A stretch of 64,000 bases of DNA, taken from Bradyrhizobium sp. WSM471 (GTDB lineage: Bacteria > Pseudomonadota > Alphaproteobacteria > Rhizobiales > Xanthobacteraceae). The stretch is taken from contig NZ_CM001442.1 of the NCBI RefSeq assembly GCF_000244915.1, forward strand, positions 5,518,001 to 5,582,000, in the 5' to 3' direction. Under the pieces are notes generated by a model. That model was not told the origin of the DNA and did no database searches. It worked only from the letters and a program-made list of their open reading frames with translations. The translations under genes were made by a program, and so were the position numbers. This document shows, one piece after another, positions 8,732 to 16,766 of this stretch (the first letter of the stretch is position 1; each line of letters starts with the position of its first letter).

Positions 8732-9981
8732 GCTGCACTCTCCTCGCCCGCTCGCGCATGCCGCGACAGCATCGCCGTAAACGCCGCGAAGATCTTGCGC
8801 ATCTGCGGCGGCTTGTACGGAAACACGGCCGGCGGATCCATGTTGTGCACGACGGCGGTGTTGTCGGCCTCGAAGACCAGCAGCTCGCGGTTCTGGTTCT
8901 CGGCGCAATCGACGATGAAGTAATCGAGGCCGACGCGCCTGCTCATTTCGTCCAGCGCGATTTTGTGGCGCGCTGCGAACGCATGGTCGAAGTCGAGCAT
9001 GAAGACGGCTTCCTCGGCCCGCTTCTCCTCGCTGAACGCCATGAAGGCGTTGAGATACCAGATGTCCCAGCGATCGGCGATCGCCATATGGCAGGCATAG
9101 GGTTTGCCGTCGACCATGGCGAGACGATATTTGCGGTAGAGCCCGTCGGGACTGACATAATCTACGAAACGCGCGACGAAAAAGTCGTGTTCGTGCCGCT
9201 CGGCAAGATAGGCAGCGAGCGCCTCCGCATCGTCGAGCTTGGCGAGCCCGACGCCGGCATGCGTGCCGCGCGGCCGCACGATCATCGGAAAACGCAGTTC
9301 GCCCGTGATCTCCTCGCAAACGATCTTGCCTTGCGAAAGCTCCGACAATTGCGCGCGCGTCGTGGGGGCGGTCACGGGAATGTCGAGACCGGGCACGTCC
9401 GCCAGCAACCGATACAGCTTGTCGCGATCGAGATTGCCGATGAGATCGGGACGATTGAGCAGCGGCCTCGGCCAATGCGGCGCGGCCTTCTCGATCAGCG
9501 CGAGTGCCTCCCGGCACTCCTCGGAATCCGATGCGATCACGATGGCGACGTCGTGCTCGGGCAGAGTCTCCGGCAGGCCGATGCCCTTGACCACGTAGAG
9601 CGTCAACAGCTCGATGTCGGAGTCTTCAAGCAGGAAATCGATCGGCGTGTTGCCGCCCATGTCGATATCGGCGGCGAGCGCGAGCACGCGCAGCCGGGGT
9701 TTTGCAGCAGCGCAAGGCGTACGAAACAATTGGTGGAAGGAGAGCACTTCGGTCTGGATCACCAGCCCGGCCTCCTTCTCGCCGAGAAGCTGGGCAATCA
9801 GCGAGAGATCGAGGCCTTCCCCGGCCTCCGCCGTCCCCTCCTCGATCCGCGCCAGCAGCCGCTCGCGCAACGGATGCAGGTCGCCGCCCTCGAAGGCGCG
9901 GCGCGTCAACTGCGCAAAGCCGATGCGGTCGGCATGGTTCGGCGCGGTCACGCCGCTCTGCGCGGAAACTGGATGTTGCAT
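8728..9981 (-). CDS. ATP-grasp ligase (RimK/glutathione-synthetase-like fold)
   Basis: 417 residues. The N-terminal third (to about 190) has a Rossmann-like region with MGGNTPIDFLLEDSD. The ATP-grasp part follows: ELRFPMIVRPRGTHAG supplies the ATP-binding Arg in place of the usual Lys, FVARFVDYVSPDGLYRKYRL lies in the middle, and LVFEADNTAVVHN carries the metal-binding Glu and Asn. Such enzymes join a carboxylate to an amine through an acyl phosphate. The start at 9981 was chosen because it sits one base after the upstream stop (TGAGATG); a start further upstream would overlap that gene. The partner enzymes, two PLP proteins and a glycosyltransferase, suggest ligation of an amino acid or amine to a carrier or sugar. 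Confidence 0.85.
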   Translation of the reverse strand: MQHPVSAQSGVTAPNHADRIGFAQLTRRAFEGGDLHPLRERLLARIEEGTAEAGEGLDLSLIAQLLGEKEAGLVIQTEVLSFHQLFRTPCAAAKPRLRVLALAADIDMGGNTPIDFLLEDSDIELLTLYVVKGIGLPETLPEHDVAIVIASDSEECREALALIEKAAPHWPRPLLNRPDLIGNLDRDKLYRLLADVPGLDIPVTAPTTRAQLSELSQGKIVCEEITGELRFPMIVRPRGTHAGVGLAKLDDAEALAAYLAERHEHDFFVARFVDYVSPDGLYRKYRLAMVDGKPYACHMAIADRWDIWYLNAFMAFSEEKRAEEAVFMLDFDHAFAARHKIALDEMSRRVGLDYFIVDCAENQNRELLVFEADNTAVVHNMDPPAVFPYKPPQMRKIFAAFTAMLSRHARAGEESAA

Positions 9982-9982
9982 C

Positions 9983-11611
9983 TCACACCTCGAACGCGGA
10001 CTTTGCCGGCACGGCCGCGACCGCGCCACGATCAAGCAGCAGCTCGATCTTCACCAGCACATGGGCGATGCGATCGAGAACGTGTTGCACATTGCGCTCG
10101 GCCTGCATTGCATCCGGCGACCACGCCTCGGTCACCAATCGTGCGCCGACGCAGAGGCGCAACACCGCCTGCGGCGCGCCGTCCTGCCGCTCCAGTCGGA
10201 CCGGCTGCCCGACGAGACAGCGCTGGGCGGCCACTTGCCGATCCGCCGCGCTGCCGCTGATCTCCTCGGCCATGTCGCGCGCCAGCGCCCGATGCACGGC
10301 GCTGGTCTCGGCGATCGAGACCGGCTTGCCGTCGCGCAGCAGCGTGAACGGAAAGATCGTGGCTTGCGCGAATTCCTCGTCGTCCGCGCCGGACTTCTCG
10401 ATCGCGGTTGGAACGGCACGAAGCGACGGCGACAACGCGATCATGCTGTCGATGCCGGCTGCAAGCTCGGCCAGCGCCCTGGCGCGGAAAGCCCCCGGCA
10501 CGGCGTAGTAGCTGCCGATCTCGGCCAGCGCGGCTTCCCAGCGCAGCCATTGACCGAAATTCGGCCGGCGCTCGAACCGCGAGCGCAGTGTCGTCCACGC
10601 CATCGGCCAGTCGCAGCGACCGGCATAGTCGAAGATGCCAGGCGCGATCCCGCCAATCCGGTCGATCGATCGCGACAGGCCTTTCGGCAGCAGCAGCGCA
10701 CCGCTGAAGGCGGGTCCGCCGAAGAATTTCGAGCCGGTGATCAGCACCATGTAACCGCGATCGAGATAGGCGCGCAGCCGCCGGCGGCCGAGCCGCGCCT
10801 GACAGGCATCGACGACAATTTGAACCTTGCGCGGCCAGCGCCGCGCGATCTCGTCGAGACACGCCTCGCTCGGCGCACGCCAACCGAGTTTTGACGAATC
10901 CATGATCTGCAACAAAACGCGCCGGCCTTGCGCGAGGCTGGTCTCGACCGCATGCAGCACCGCGGCATCGGCATTGGTGCGCATCGCTATGCCGGCCGCC
11001 ATATCGATCAGCGGCACCGCAATGCTGTCGCCGGCAAGCCCCGTTACCGCGCCGTCCTTGCGCACGGCAACGCCGCCTGCCGTCATCGTGCTGAAATGGT
11101 GGCCGCGTGCGGTATGCGGCGTGCCGCTTCCGGTCTGGTCGGCGCCGACCACGATCGTCACCGGCGCCGCACCGAGCACCGCGCGCGCCACGAACAGGGC
11201 GTGAAGCTGGGAGTCCGTGCCGGACGGCGAGAACACGACGTCGATGCGCGACGAGAGCGCAAGGTGGCCGCGCAGTTCCTCGCGCATGTCCTCGCAGCGG
11301 GCGTCGAAGGCGATTTCGACCTCGTCGAACAGGCACTTGTGCATCAGCTCTTCGCGCGCCAGCGCGGCGCGGTCGTAAGCCATCTGCGAGATCGTCGAGG
11401 CGGTCGCGGAGGCGAAATTCCAGAGCTCCGGCTCCGGCGAAGCCGCGCAGCCATAGCTGTTGACACGGTCGTTCGGATCGAGCGTCAGCCGCGGATCTCC
11501 GCCGGAGGTGAGCAGCGTATCCAGCGGTGTGAACAGATCGCGCAGGCGATAGCGCGAGCCGCCGTCGGACGCGCGCTCGCTGGCTGACAGACGGGATGCG
11601 CCGGCGCTCAT
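9983..11611 (-). CDS. Atypical PLP-dependent (fold type I) enzyme of unknown reaction
   Basis: 542 residues. The pattern is that of aspartate-aminotransferase-fold enzymes: VFSPSGTDSQLHALF (cofactor phosphate loop), VVDACQARLG (Asp for the pyridine nitrogen), then ITGSKFFGGPAFSGALL, where the Lys in GSKFFGG is the likely Schiff-base residue. Before these come NSYGCAASPEPELWNFASATAS and HKCLFDEVE. The arrangement recalls cysteine desulfurases and decarboxylase-like proteins, but I cannot place it in a named subfamily. The last 100 residues look like a small C-terminal domain. The start at 11611 leaves a 10-base gap to the glycosyltransferase stop. It is probably co-transcribed with its neighbours. 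Confidence 0.82.
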   Translation of the reverse strand: MSAGASRLSASERASDGGSRYRLRDLFTPLDTLLTSGGDPRLTLDPNDRVNSYGCAASPEPELWNFASATASTISQMAYDRAALAREELMHKCLFDEVEIAFDARCEDMREELRGHLALSSRIDVVFSPSGTDSQLHALFVARAVLGAAPVTIVVGADQTGSGTPHTARGHHFSTMTAGGVAVRKDGAVTGLAGDSIAVPLIDMAAGIAMRTNADAAVLHAVETSLAQGRRVLLQIMDSSKLGWRAPSEACLDEIARRWPRKVQIVVDACQARLGRRRLRAYLDRGYMVLITGSKFFGGPAFSGALLLPKGLSRSIDRIGGIAPGIFDYAGRCDWPMAWTTLRSRFERRPNFGQWLRWEAALAEIGSYYAVPGAFRARALAELAAGIDSMIALSPSLRAVPTAIEKSGADDEEFAQATIFPFTLLRDGKPVSIAETSAVHRALARDMAEEISGSAADRQVAAQRCLVGQPVRLERQDGAPQAVLRLCVGARLVTEAWSPDAMQAERNVQHVLDRIAHVLVKIELLLDRGAVAAVPAKSAFEV

Positions 11612-11621
11612 CCCGAAACGC

Positions 11622-12404
11622 TCACGCCGCATCGGCCGCCGCCGCGGGCGCCGGTGCGAATTGCGAGGTGATGTCGCCGTGGAACACCGAGGGCCCGACG
11701 TGATCGAGCGAGCTCTCGATGTCGGCCCAGATCTCGCCGCCGATGTCGGTCCAGCGCTTGCAGAAGGCGAAGTCCTCGGACAGATAGGTGCCGGTCGCCG
11801 CATCGATCATGCATTCGAACAAGGCAAACCGGTTCTGGCTCGCCGCCAGCGTATCGTGCGAATGCTCGCGGAAGAATTGCAAGGCCGCGTAGTCCGGATG
11901 GCGGCACATCGCCTCCAGCACGGAGCGCCGGATCATCAGGAAGCCGGTGCCGGCGTAGCGCACGCGGGTGAAGCCGTTCACCACCACGATGCGGTCGGGG
12001 TCCTCGATCTCGAGCACGTAGTCGAGCGATGCGGCCGGCACGTCGGCGCGACCGGACTGGATCGCCCGCGCGGCCTTGTCCCAGTTGATCCGCTTGATCG
12101 GATAGCAGCCGGCGACGACGTCCGCGCCGCACTCGATCAGCCGGAACACCTGCTCCGGCTTGAAGCCGATGTCGGCATCGATGAAGATGAAATGCGTCGC
12201 TTCGGGATCGTCCAGGAACATCGCGGCCAGATTGGCCCGCGCGCGCGTGATCAGCGCATCGCCGTCGCGCAGCAGCACCTTGAGCTCGAGATTGGCCATG
12301 CCGTGCACGGCACGCTGGAGCGCGAAGATCGAGCTCGCATAGATGCTCGTCACCTGCCCGCCGAAACATGGCGTGGCCACCACCAGTTTCATCTTGTCCG
12401 ACAT
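11622..12404 (-). CDS. GT-A type glycosyltransferase in the flagellar operon
   Basis: 260 residues. The start MSDKMKLVVATPCFGG, then DGDALITRARANLAA and HFIFIDADIGFKP with a DAD (DxD) metal-nucleotide motif, point to an inverting or retaining GT-A fold, of the kind seen in GT2-like and Anp1-like proteins. DVVAGCYPIKRINW and YAGTGFLMIRR are also typical of this group. The ATG at 12404 has GGAG eight bases upstream; an upstream TTG at 12425 is less likely. There is no signal peptide or membrane segment, so it should act in the cytoplasm. It lies 70 bases after flgL with no terminator between, so it may modify a flagellar protein or make the sugar part of a modifying group. Confidence 0.85.
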   Translation of the reverse strand: MSDKMKLVVATPCFGGQVTSIYASSIFALQRAVHGMANLELKVLLRDGDALITRARANLAAMFLDDPEATHFIFIDADIGFKPEQVFRLIECGADVVAGCYPIKRINWDKAARAIQSGRADVPAASLDYVLEIEDPDRIVVVNGFTRVRYAGTGFLMIRRSVLEAMCRHPDYAALQFFREHSHDTLAASQNRFALFECMIDAATGTYLSEDFAFCKRWTDIGGEIWADIESSLDHVGPSVFHGDITSQFAPAPAAAADAA

Positions 12405-12474
12405 CGTCAGCTCCGCCCGCTGCAATCCTCACCAAGAGGTAAAGAGGCATGGTTAACGGCGCCTTAACGCCCGC

Positions 12475-14826
12475 TTACAGGAACTTGACGAGCGAGAGCT
12501 GCGCGAGGTTCGAGGTCACCTGGTAGGACGCCTGGAGCGCGTTCTGGAGCGACAGGATCTCGCTCGCGACCTGGTCCGGCGGGGCCGATTCCGCCTGGTC
12601 GATGATGGTCTGGAGCTGCGCCTTGGCCTGGGTCTGGCGCGTGCCCGCGTCCTTCATGGTGTTCTGGGCCATCGCGATGTCGGTCTGGATGTCTTCGATG
12701 CGCTGCTGGCCGGGCTGCTTGGTCAGAGCCTGCGTCACCCGCAGGCTCAGCGCGGCGACCTGCCCGCCCGCATACTGCCCGGTCGGCGAGGTCGAGAACG
12801 TCCCGAACACGGCGACCGCCTGCAGCTCCTTGCGGATGGCGTCCTCGTTCGCCTGCGCGCCATACTGCACCGTGACGGAATCGTCGACCCGGGCCATCGC
12901 GGTGGAGCGCGGCGAACCGGGGCCGTCATTGCCCAGGTACCATTGCACGGTGGTGGCCGAGCCGTTGACCAGCGTCGTCGCCGAGCCGAGGGGCGAAGAG
13001 CCGACGCGCAGCGGAGCCTTTGCCGCCGTGACCGGGGAGGTCGTGAAGCCGAGCGCCGCGAACGCCGTGCTGTTCGAGCTCGTGATGTTGAGGCTCCCGG
13101 GATCGTCCGTGTTGATCGTGATGACGCCGCCATGGATGGTCGACGGCTTCGTGGTGCCGGTGATCTGATCGATCTTGCCAAGGAGAGTTGTGATGTTGTC
13201 GGTAACGTTGATCTGGTTTGGGCCGATGGCGCCCGAGGCGACAAAAGTCAGCGTCTGACCGTTCACCGTGATCGTATCGGGCGCCTGGAACGCCGCTGAG
13301 AGGACTTCCGGGCCGCCCGTGGTCGCAGTGCCGCTCAGCACAGTTGAACCGGTGATCTGAGGCGTCGACGCCGCGCTGCCGCGCGTCACGCTGCTGAGAC
13401 CGAGCGCCGTGGCCGCCGCGCCGCCGGTGACCGCCACGTCGGTGCCGGTGCCGGTCGCGATCTGGATATTGCCGCCGGCGCTCAGAGTCACGTTGGCGGC
13501 GGGGATGCCGGCGGCCGTCGCGATTGCATTCAAGATATCAGACACCTTCGCGGCGCTGCCCGAAGCCAATCCGATCGTGGTATTGCCGCTGGCCGTCGTG
13601 ACAGTGGTGACGGTAGGGTCGAAGGTGATCGTGTGGGCGCCGCTCGCGCCGGTGATGGTCAGGGTGGTACCGGTCGGAGCGTTGGCGAGCGCGGTGAGAA
13701 TGGTCCCGTTGAGATGGGGTGTCGCCGAAGAATCGAGCGACGTGGTCGTAGACGCAATCGCCAATGCGCTGTCCTGCAACGCAACCGAGCCCGTCCCGGT
13801 CGTTGAGGTATAGGAGAGCAGATTGCCGGTGGCCGCCACATTCGCAGTGGCGGATCCCGCCGTGTTGAAGAAATTGTCCCCCGCCGTGACGGCGGATGCC
13901 GCTACCAGCGAGGTGCCGGCAAGCTTCTTGATCGCGGTGTTCAGCGCGGTGTTGAGGTTGGTCGCCGTGTTGTTCGGGTTGACCGGGACGCTTGCATCGA
14001 TCGCAAAGCTGCCGACGGGCGTCGGTGTCGCGGTGGACGCCGTCAGGTCGATCTGCTCGGTCGAGCCATCGGGCAGCGTGAACTGCACGCTGAGCTTGTC
14101 GCCATTGTTCGGATTGACGCCGTTGAGGTCGACCGAGAACGACACCGGCGAGCCGCTCGGGCCGGTGACCGTCGCGCCGGTCAGCGTCGAGGAGACTGCG
14201 GCGATCTTCAGGCCGAATGGCGATGCGGGCGCGTCCTCGGAGACCTTCACCGAGCTCGGCGTCGGCTGTGGGGTCGCCAGCACCAGCCGGCCCATGCCGT
14301 TGGCGCCGAGGTCGGCGGCCTGGCGCTCCGCCATGACGGTCTTGAAGCCCGCCTGCGTCGTGGTGCCGTTGATGATGTCGCCGGCATTCGCGACCGACGG
14401 CGTGTTGAAGGCGGTGCCGGAGAACAGATAGCGGTTGCCGGATTGCGTATTGAGAACGCCGACCATCGAGCCGAATTGCGCAGCTGCGGTGTTCTGCGCG
14501 ACCGTCTGGCCATTGACGTTGAGATCCTGCGCGGTGTTGGCCGAGCCCGTCTGCACCGTGTTGCGGATCGTGGTCAGCGACTGCAACGCGGTATTGGCGA
14601 GGTTGATGCTGACGTTGACGTTGGTCATCGTGTCGGTATAGGCGGCGATGTTGGAGAGCTGCGCGCGCCCGGCGATCGCAAAGCCCTCGTTGGTGCCCAT
14701 CCCGGAATAGTTCTGCGACAGCTTGCCGGTCGAGAGCTGCGTCGACAGGTCGGTGAGCTGCTGGTTGATGTTGCGGATCTGCGAGCCGAGAATCGACGAG
14801 GAATAGTTGATGCTGCTGATCGACAT
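12475..14826 (-). CDS. flgL: Hook-filament junction protein FlgL, greatly enlarged
   Basis: 783 residues against 300-350 in enterobacteria. The N-terminus has the flagellin-like helices (LTDLSTQLSTGKLSQNYSGMGTNEG) and the C-terminus the matching helices (QTDIAMAQNTMKDAGTRQTQAKAQ, split here: AMAQNTMKDAG and LQTIIDQAE). Between them, from about 210 to 640, is a long Ser/Thr/Ala-rich insert with flagellin IN-like motifs such as DTITVNGQTLTF and QINVTDNITTLLGKID. A large part of this insert resembles the insert of FlgE next door. It lies in the order flgE-flgK-flgL with a 21-base gap to flgK. FlgL joins FlgK to the filament. Confidence 0.95.
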   Translation of the reverse strand: MSISSINYSSSILGSQIRNINQQLTDLSTQLSTGKLSQNYSGMGTNEGFAIAGRAQLSNIAAYTDTMTNVNVSINLANTALQSLTTIRNTVQTGSANTAQDLNVNGQTVAQNTAAAQFGSMVGVLNTQSGNRYLFSGTAFNTPSVANAGDIINGTTTQAGFKTVMAERQAADLGANGMGRLVLATPQPTPSSVKVSEDAPASPFGLKIAAVSSTLTGATVTGPSGSPVSFSVDLNGVNPNNGDKLSVQFTLPDGSTEQIDLTASTATPTPVGSFAIDASVPVNPNNTATNLNTALNTAIKKLAGTSLVAASAVTAGDNFFNTAGSATANVAATGNLLSYTSTTGTGSVALQDSALAIASTTTSLDSSATPHLNGTILTALANAPTGTTLTITGASGAHTITFDPTVTTVTTASGNTTIGLASGSAAKVSDILNAIATAAGIPAANVTLSAGGNIQIATGTGTDVAVTGGAAATALGLSSVTRGSAASTPQITGSTVLSGTATTGGPEVLSAAFQAPDTITVNGQTLTFVASGAIGPNQINVTDNITTLLGKIDQITGTTKPSTIHGGVITINTDDPGSLNITSSNSTAFAALGFTTSPVTAAKAPLRVGSSPLGSATTLVNGSATTVQWYLGNDGPGSPRSTAMARVDDSVTVQYGAQANEDAIRKELQAVAVFGTFSTSPTGQYAGGQVAALSLRVTQALTKQPGQQRIEDIQTDIAMAQNTMKDAGTRQTQAKAQLQTIIDQAESAPPDQVASEILSLQNALQASYQVTSNLAQLSLVKFL

Positions 14827-14847
14827 GTTTCAGAGCCCTGTTACTTG

Positions 14848-16731
14848 TTACACTTGAGCCTGGAGCAGCGTATTCATCATGCTCTGCACCACCGACATGA
14901 CATGGGCGTTGGCGGCATAGGCATTCTGGAGCTGGATCAGGTTCGACATCTCCGAGTCCAGGTTGACGCTGGCGGTCGAGTTGAACTTGGCCTGCAGCGT
15001 CGAGACCACGACGCTCTGGCCCTGCTGCAGCTGGGTCGCCTGGGTCGCGGCATTGCCCTGAACGCTCAGGAACTGCTGGAGGTAGTTCGAGACGCTGCCG
15101 GTGAAGGGCTGGCTGGCCGAGCCCAGACCGGATTGCGGCGAATAGGAGAACACCGCCGAGGTGAGCTGCGAATAGAGATAGTCCGAGCGCGTGGTGTCGC
15201 CGGTGGGCGTCACCGGCGAGGTGTTGTAGATCGACAGCCTGGTCGGGTCGGTGGCGAGCTGTGTGTTCACGGCGATGCGGCCGGCAAGGCCGGTCATCTG
15301 CGAACCCGATGCCGTGATCGCGCCGGTGTAGAGCGCCTGCCCACCATCGGTGAACAGCGGCAGTTGCGGATTGCCCGAGGTCAGCGACGAGATCGTCTTG
15401 GTGATCGAGGCCGAATTGACCTTGGCGAGGCCGCTGTTGTCGTCGGTCACCCGCAATGTGGTGGCCGTCGCCGGCGACGGCGCGGCGGCGAAAGACAGAT
15501 GCGAGCCGGAAAGCGCGGTGTTGAGCGCCGAGGCGATCGCGCCCATGCCGCCGGAGAAGTTCACCCCGATCTGCATCGGATTGGCGTTGGTGGGGTTCTG
15601 GAGCGGGAGCGCCGCCGGATCGGTCACGTTGACGAGCGTGACCTGTCGCTTCGTGTTGGTGGTCGTGTCGGTGTAGGTGAAGTTGACGCTGTTGCCCGGC
15701 GCCGCTCCCGCAAGGTCGAGATCGAAGCCGGCCGGCGGGCCGGTGACCGTGCTGCCGGCCGTGGTCTTGTCCGACAACGCGCTCGACATCGTCGCGGCGA
15801 ACTGGTCGATCTGGTTCTGCGCCTGCACCAGCGTCTGGTCGCGCAGCTTCAGATCGGCCGCGATCTGGCCCGAAGACACAACGTTGTTGGCGATGACGTC
15901 GACCGACGATCCGTTCGGGAGCTTGATGTTGAACGCGCCGACGCCGGATTTGGCCGGATCGATGTTGTAGAGCGAGGTCGCCGACAGCGCGCCGGCGGAG
16001 GCAAAGGTGAATTGCGAGGCCAGCCCGGCGCCGACCAGCTGGATGCCGGTGGTGGTGTAGATGTTGGCCTGATTGGACCCGTCGGTGGTGACGTGGACGT
16101 CGACATATTTCGACAGCGTGTTGATGGCCTGGTCGCGCTGGTCCATCAGCGTCGCGGCCGAGGGGTCGTGTTCCGAAAGGCCCTGGAGTCTGGAGTTGAT
16201 GTCGGCGACCTGCTGCATCGCCGCGTTGGCCTGCTGCGCCGAGGTGCTGAGATCCTGCTCGACGTTGGAGCGCAGCGACTGGATGCCTTTGGTGGTGAGG
16301 TTGAGCTGCTGCGCCAGCGTCTGCGCAGCGCCGAGCGCAACGGTTTGCGCCGACGACGAGCCCGCATTGGTCGAGAGCGCCTGCAGCGCCGTGGTGAAAC
16401 TGTTCAGCGCGGTTTCGAGCGTACCGCTGTTGCCGGGCGTGCCATAGACATTCTGAAGCTGCTTCAGGATGTTCGCCATCTGGTCGGCGTAGCCGCTGCC
16501 GCCGGTCTCGGTGCGCAGCTGTTTCTGTACATAGGTGTCGAGCTCGCGGCTGACGCCGGTCGTCGTCACCGTCGAGCCGAAGTCGCCGGTGGTGACCTCG
16601 ATCTGGTTCGGCGTCTGGACGACGTAACCCGGCGTCTGCGAGTTGGCGACGTTCGAGGAAACGATCGAGAGCGCAGCCTGATTGGCACGCAGACCGCTCA
16701 TCGCACTGGCGAGGGCTGAACTCAAACCCAT
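14848..16731 (-). CDS. flgK: Hook-associated protein 1, FlgK
   Basis: 627 residues, close to the usual FlgK length. The N-terminus MGLSSALASAMSGL followed by RANQAALSIVSSNVANSQT and the segment TPGYVVQT are the conserved flagellar rod/hook motif. The C-terminus LDSEMSNLIQLQNAYAANA and VVQSMMNTLLQ is typical of HAP1. FlgK forms the first junction ring between hook and filament. It is 35 bases downstream of flgE and 21 bases upstream of flgL, consistent with one transcript. Confidence 0.96.
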   Translation of the reverse strand: MGLSSALASAMSGLRANQAALSIVSSNVANSQTPGYVVQTPNQIEVTTGDFGSTVTTTGVSRELDTYVQKQLRTETGGSGYADQMANILKQLQNVYGTPGNSGTLETALNSFTTALQALSTNAGSSSAQTVALGAAQTLAQQLNLTTKGIQSLRSNVEQDLSTSAQQANAAMQQVADINSRLQGLSEHDPSAATLMDQRDQAINTLSKYVDVHVTTDGSNQANIYTTTGIQLVGAGLASQFTFASAGALSATSLYNIDPAKSGVGAFNIKLPNGSSVDVIANNVVSSGQIAADLKLRDQTLVQAQNQIDQFAATMSSALSDKTTAGSTVTGPPAGFDLDLAGAAPGNSVNFTYTDTTTNTKRQVTLVNVTDPAALPLQNPTNANPMQIGVNFSGGMGAIASALNTALSGSHLSFAAAPSPATATTLRVTDDNSGLAKVNSASITKTISSLTSGNPQLPLFTDGGQALYTGAITASGSQMTGLAGRIAVNTQLATDPTRLSIYNTSPVTPTGDTTRSDYLYSQLTSAVFSYSPQSGLGSASQPFTGSVSNYLQQFLSVQGNAATQATQLQQGQSVVVSTLQAKFNSTASVNLDSEMSNLIQLQNAYAANAHVMSVVQSMMNTLLQAQV

Positions 16732-16766
16732 GTTGGCTTGCCGCCTCTGGTTACGTCACGCACCAA

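Noticed and set aside
7235..9517. Longer 760-residue version of the decarboxylase
   Set aside because: The extra N-terminal part is the ATP-grasp gene in another frame; the ATG at 8731 with ATGA coupling is the real start.
7346..10260. Two long plus-strand frames over the decarboxylase and ATP-grasp genes
   Set aside because: The minus-strand genes have clear catalytic motifs and coupled starts; the plus-strand frames are compositional shadows.
14443..16719. 758-codon open frame antisense to flgK and flgL
   Set aside because: It is Arg/Gly-rich shadow sequence; both sense genes are clear flagellar genes.
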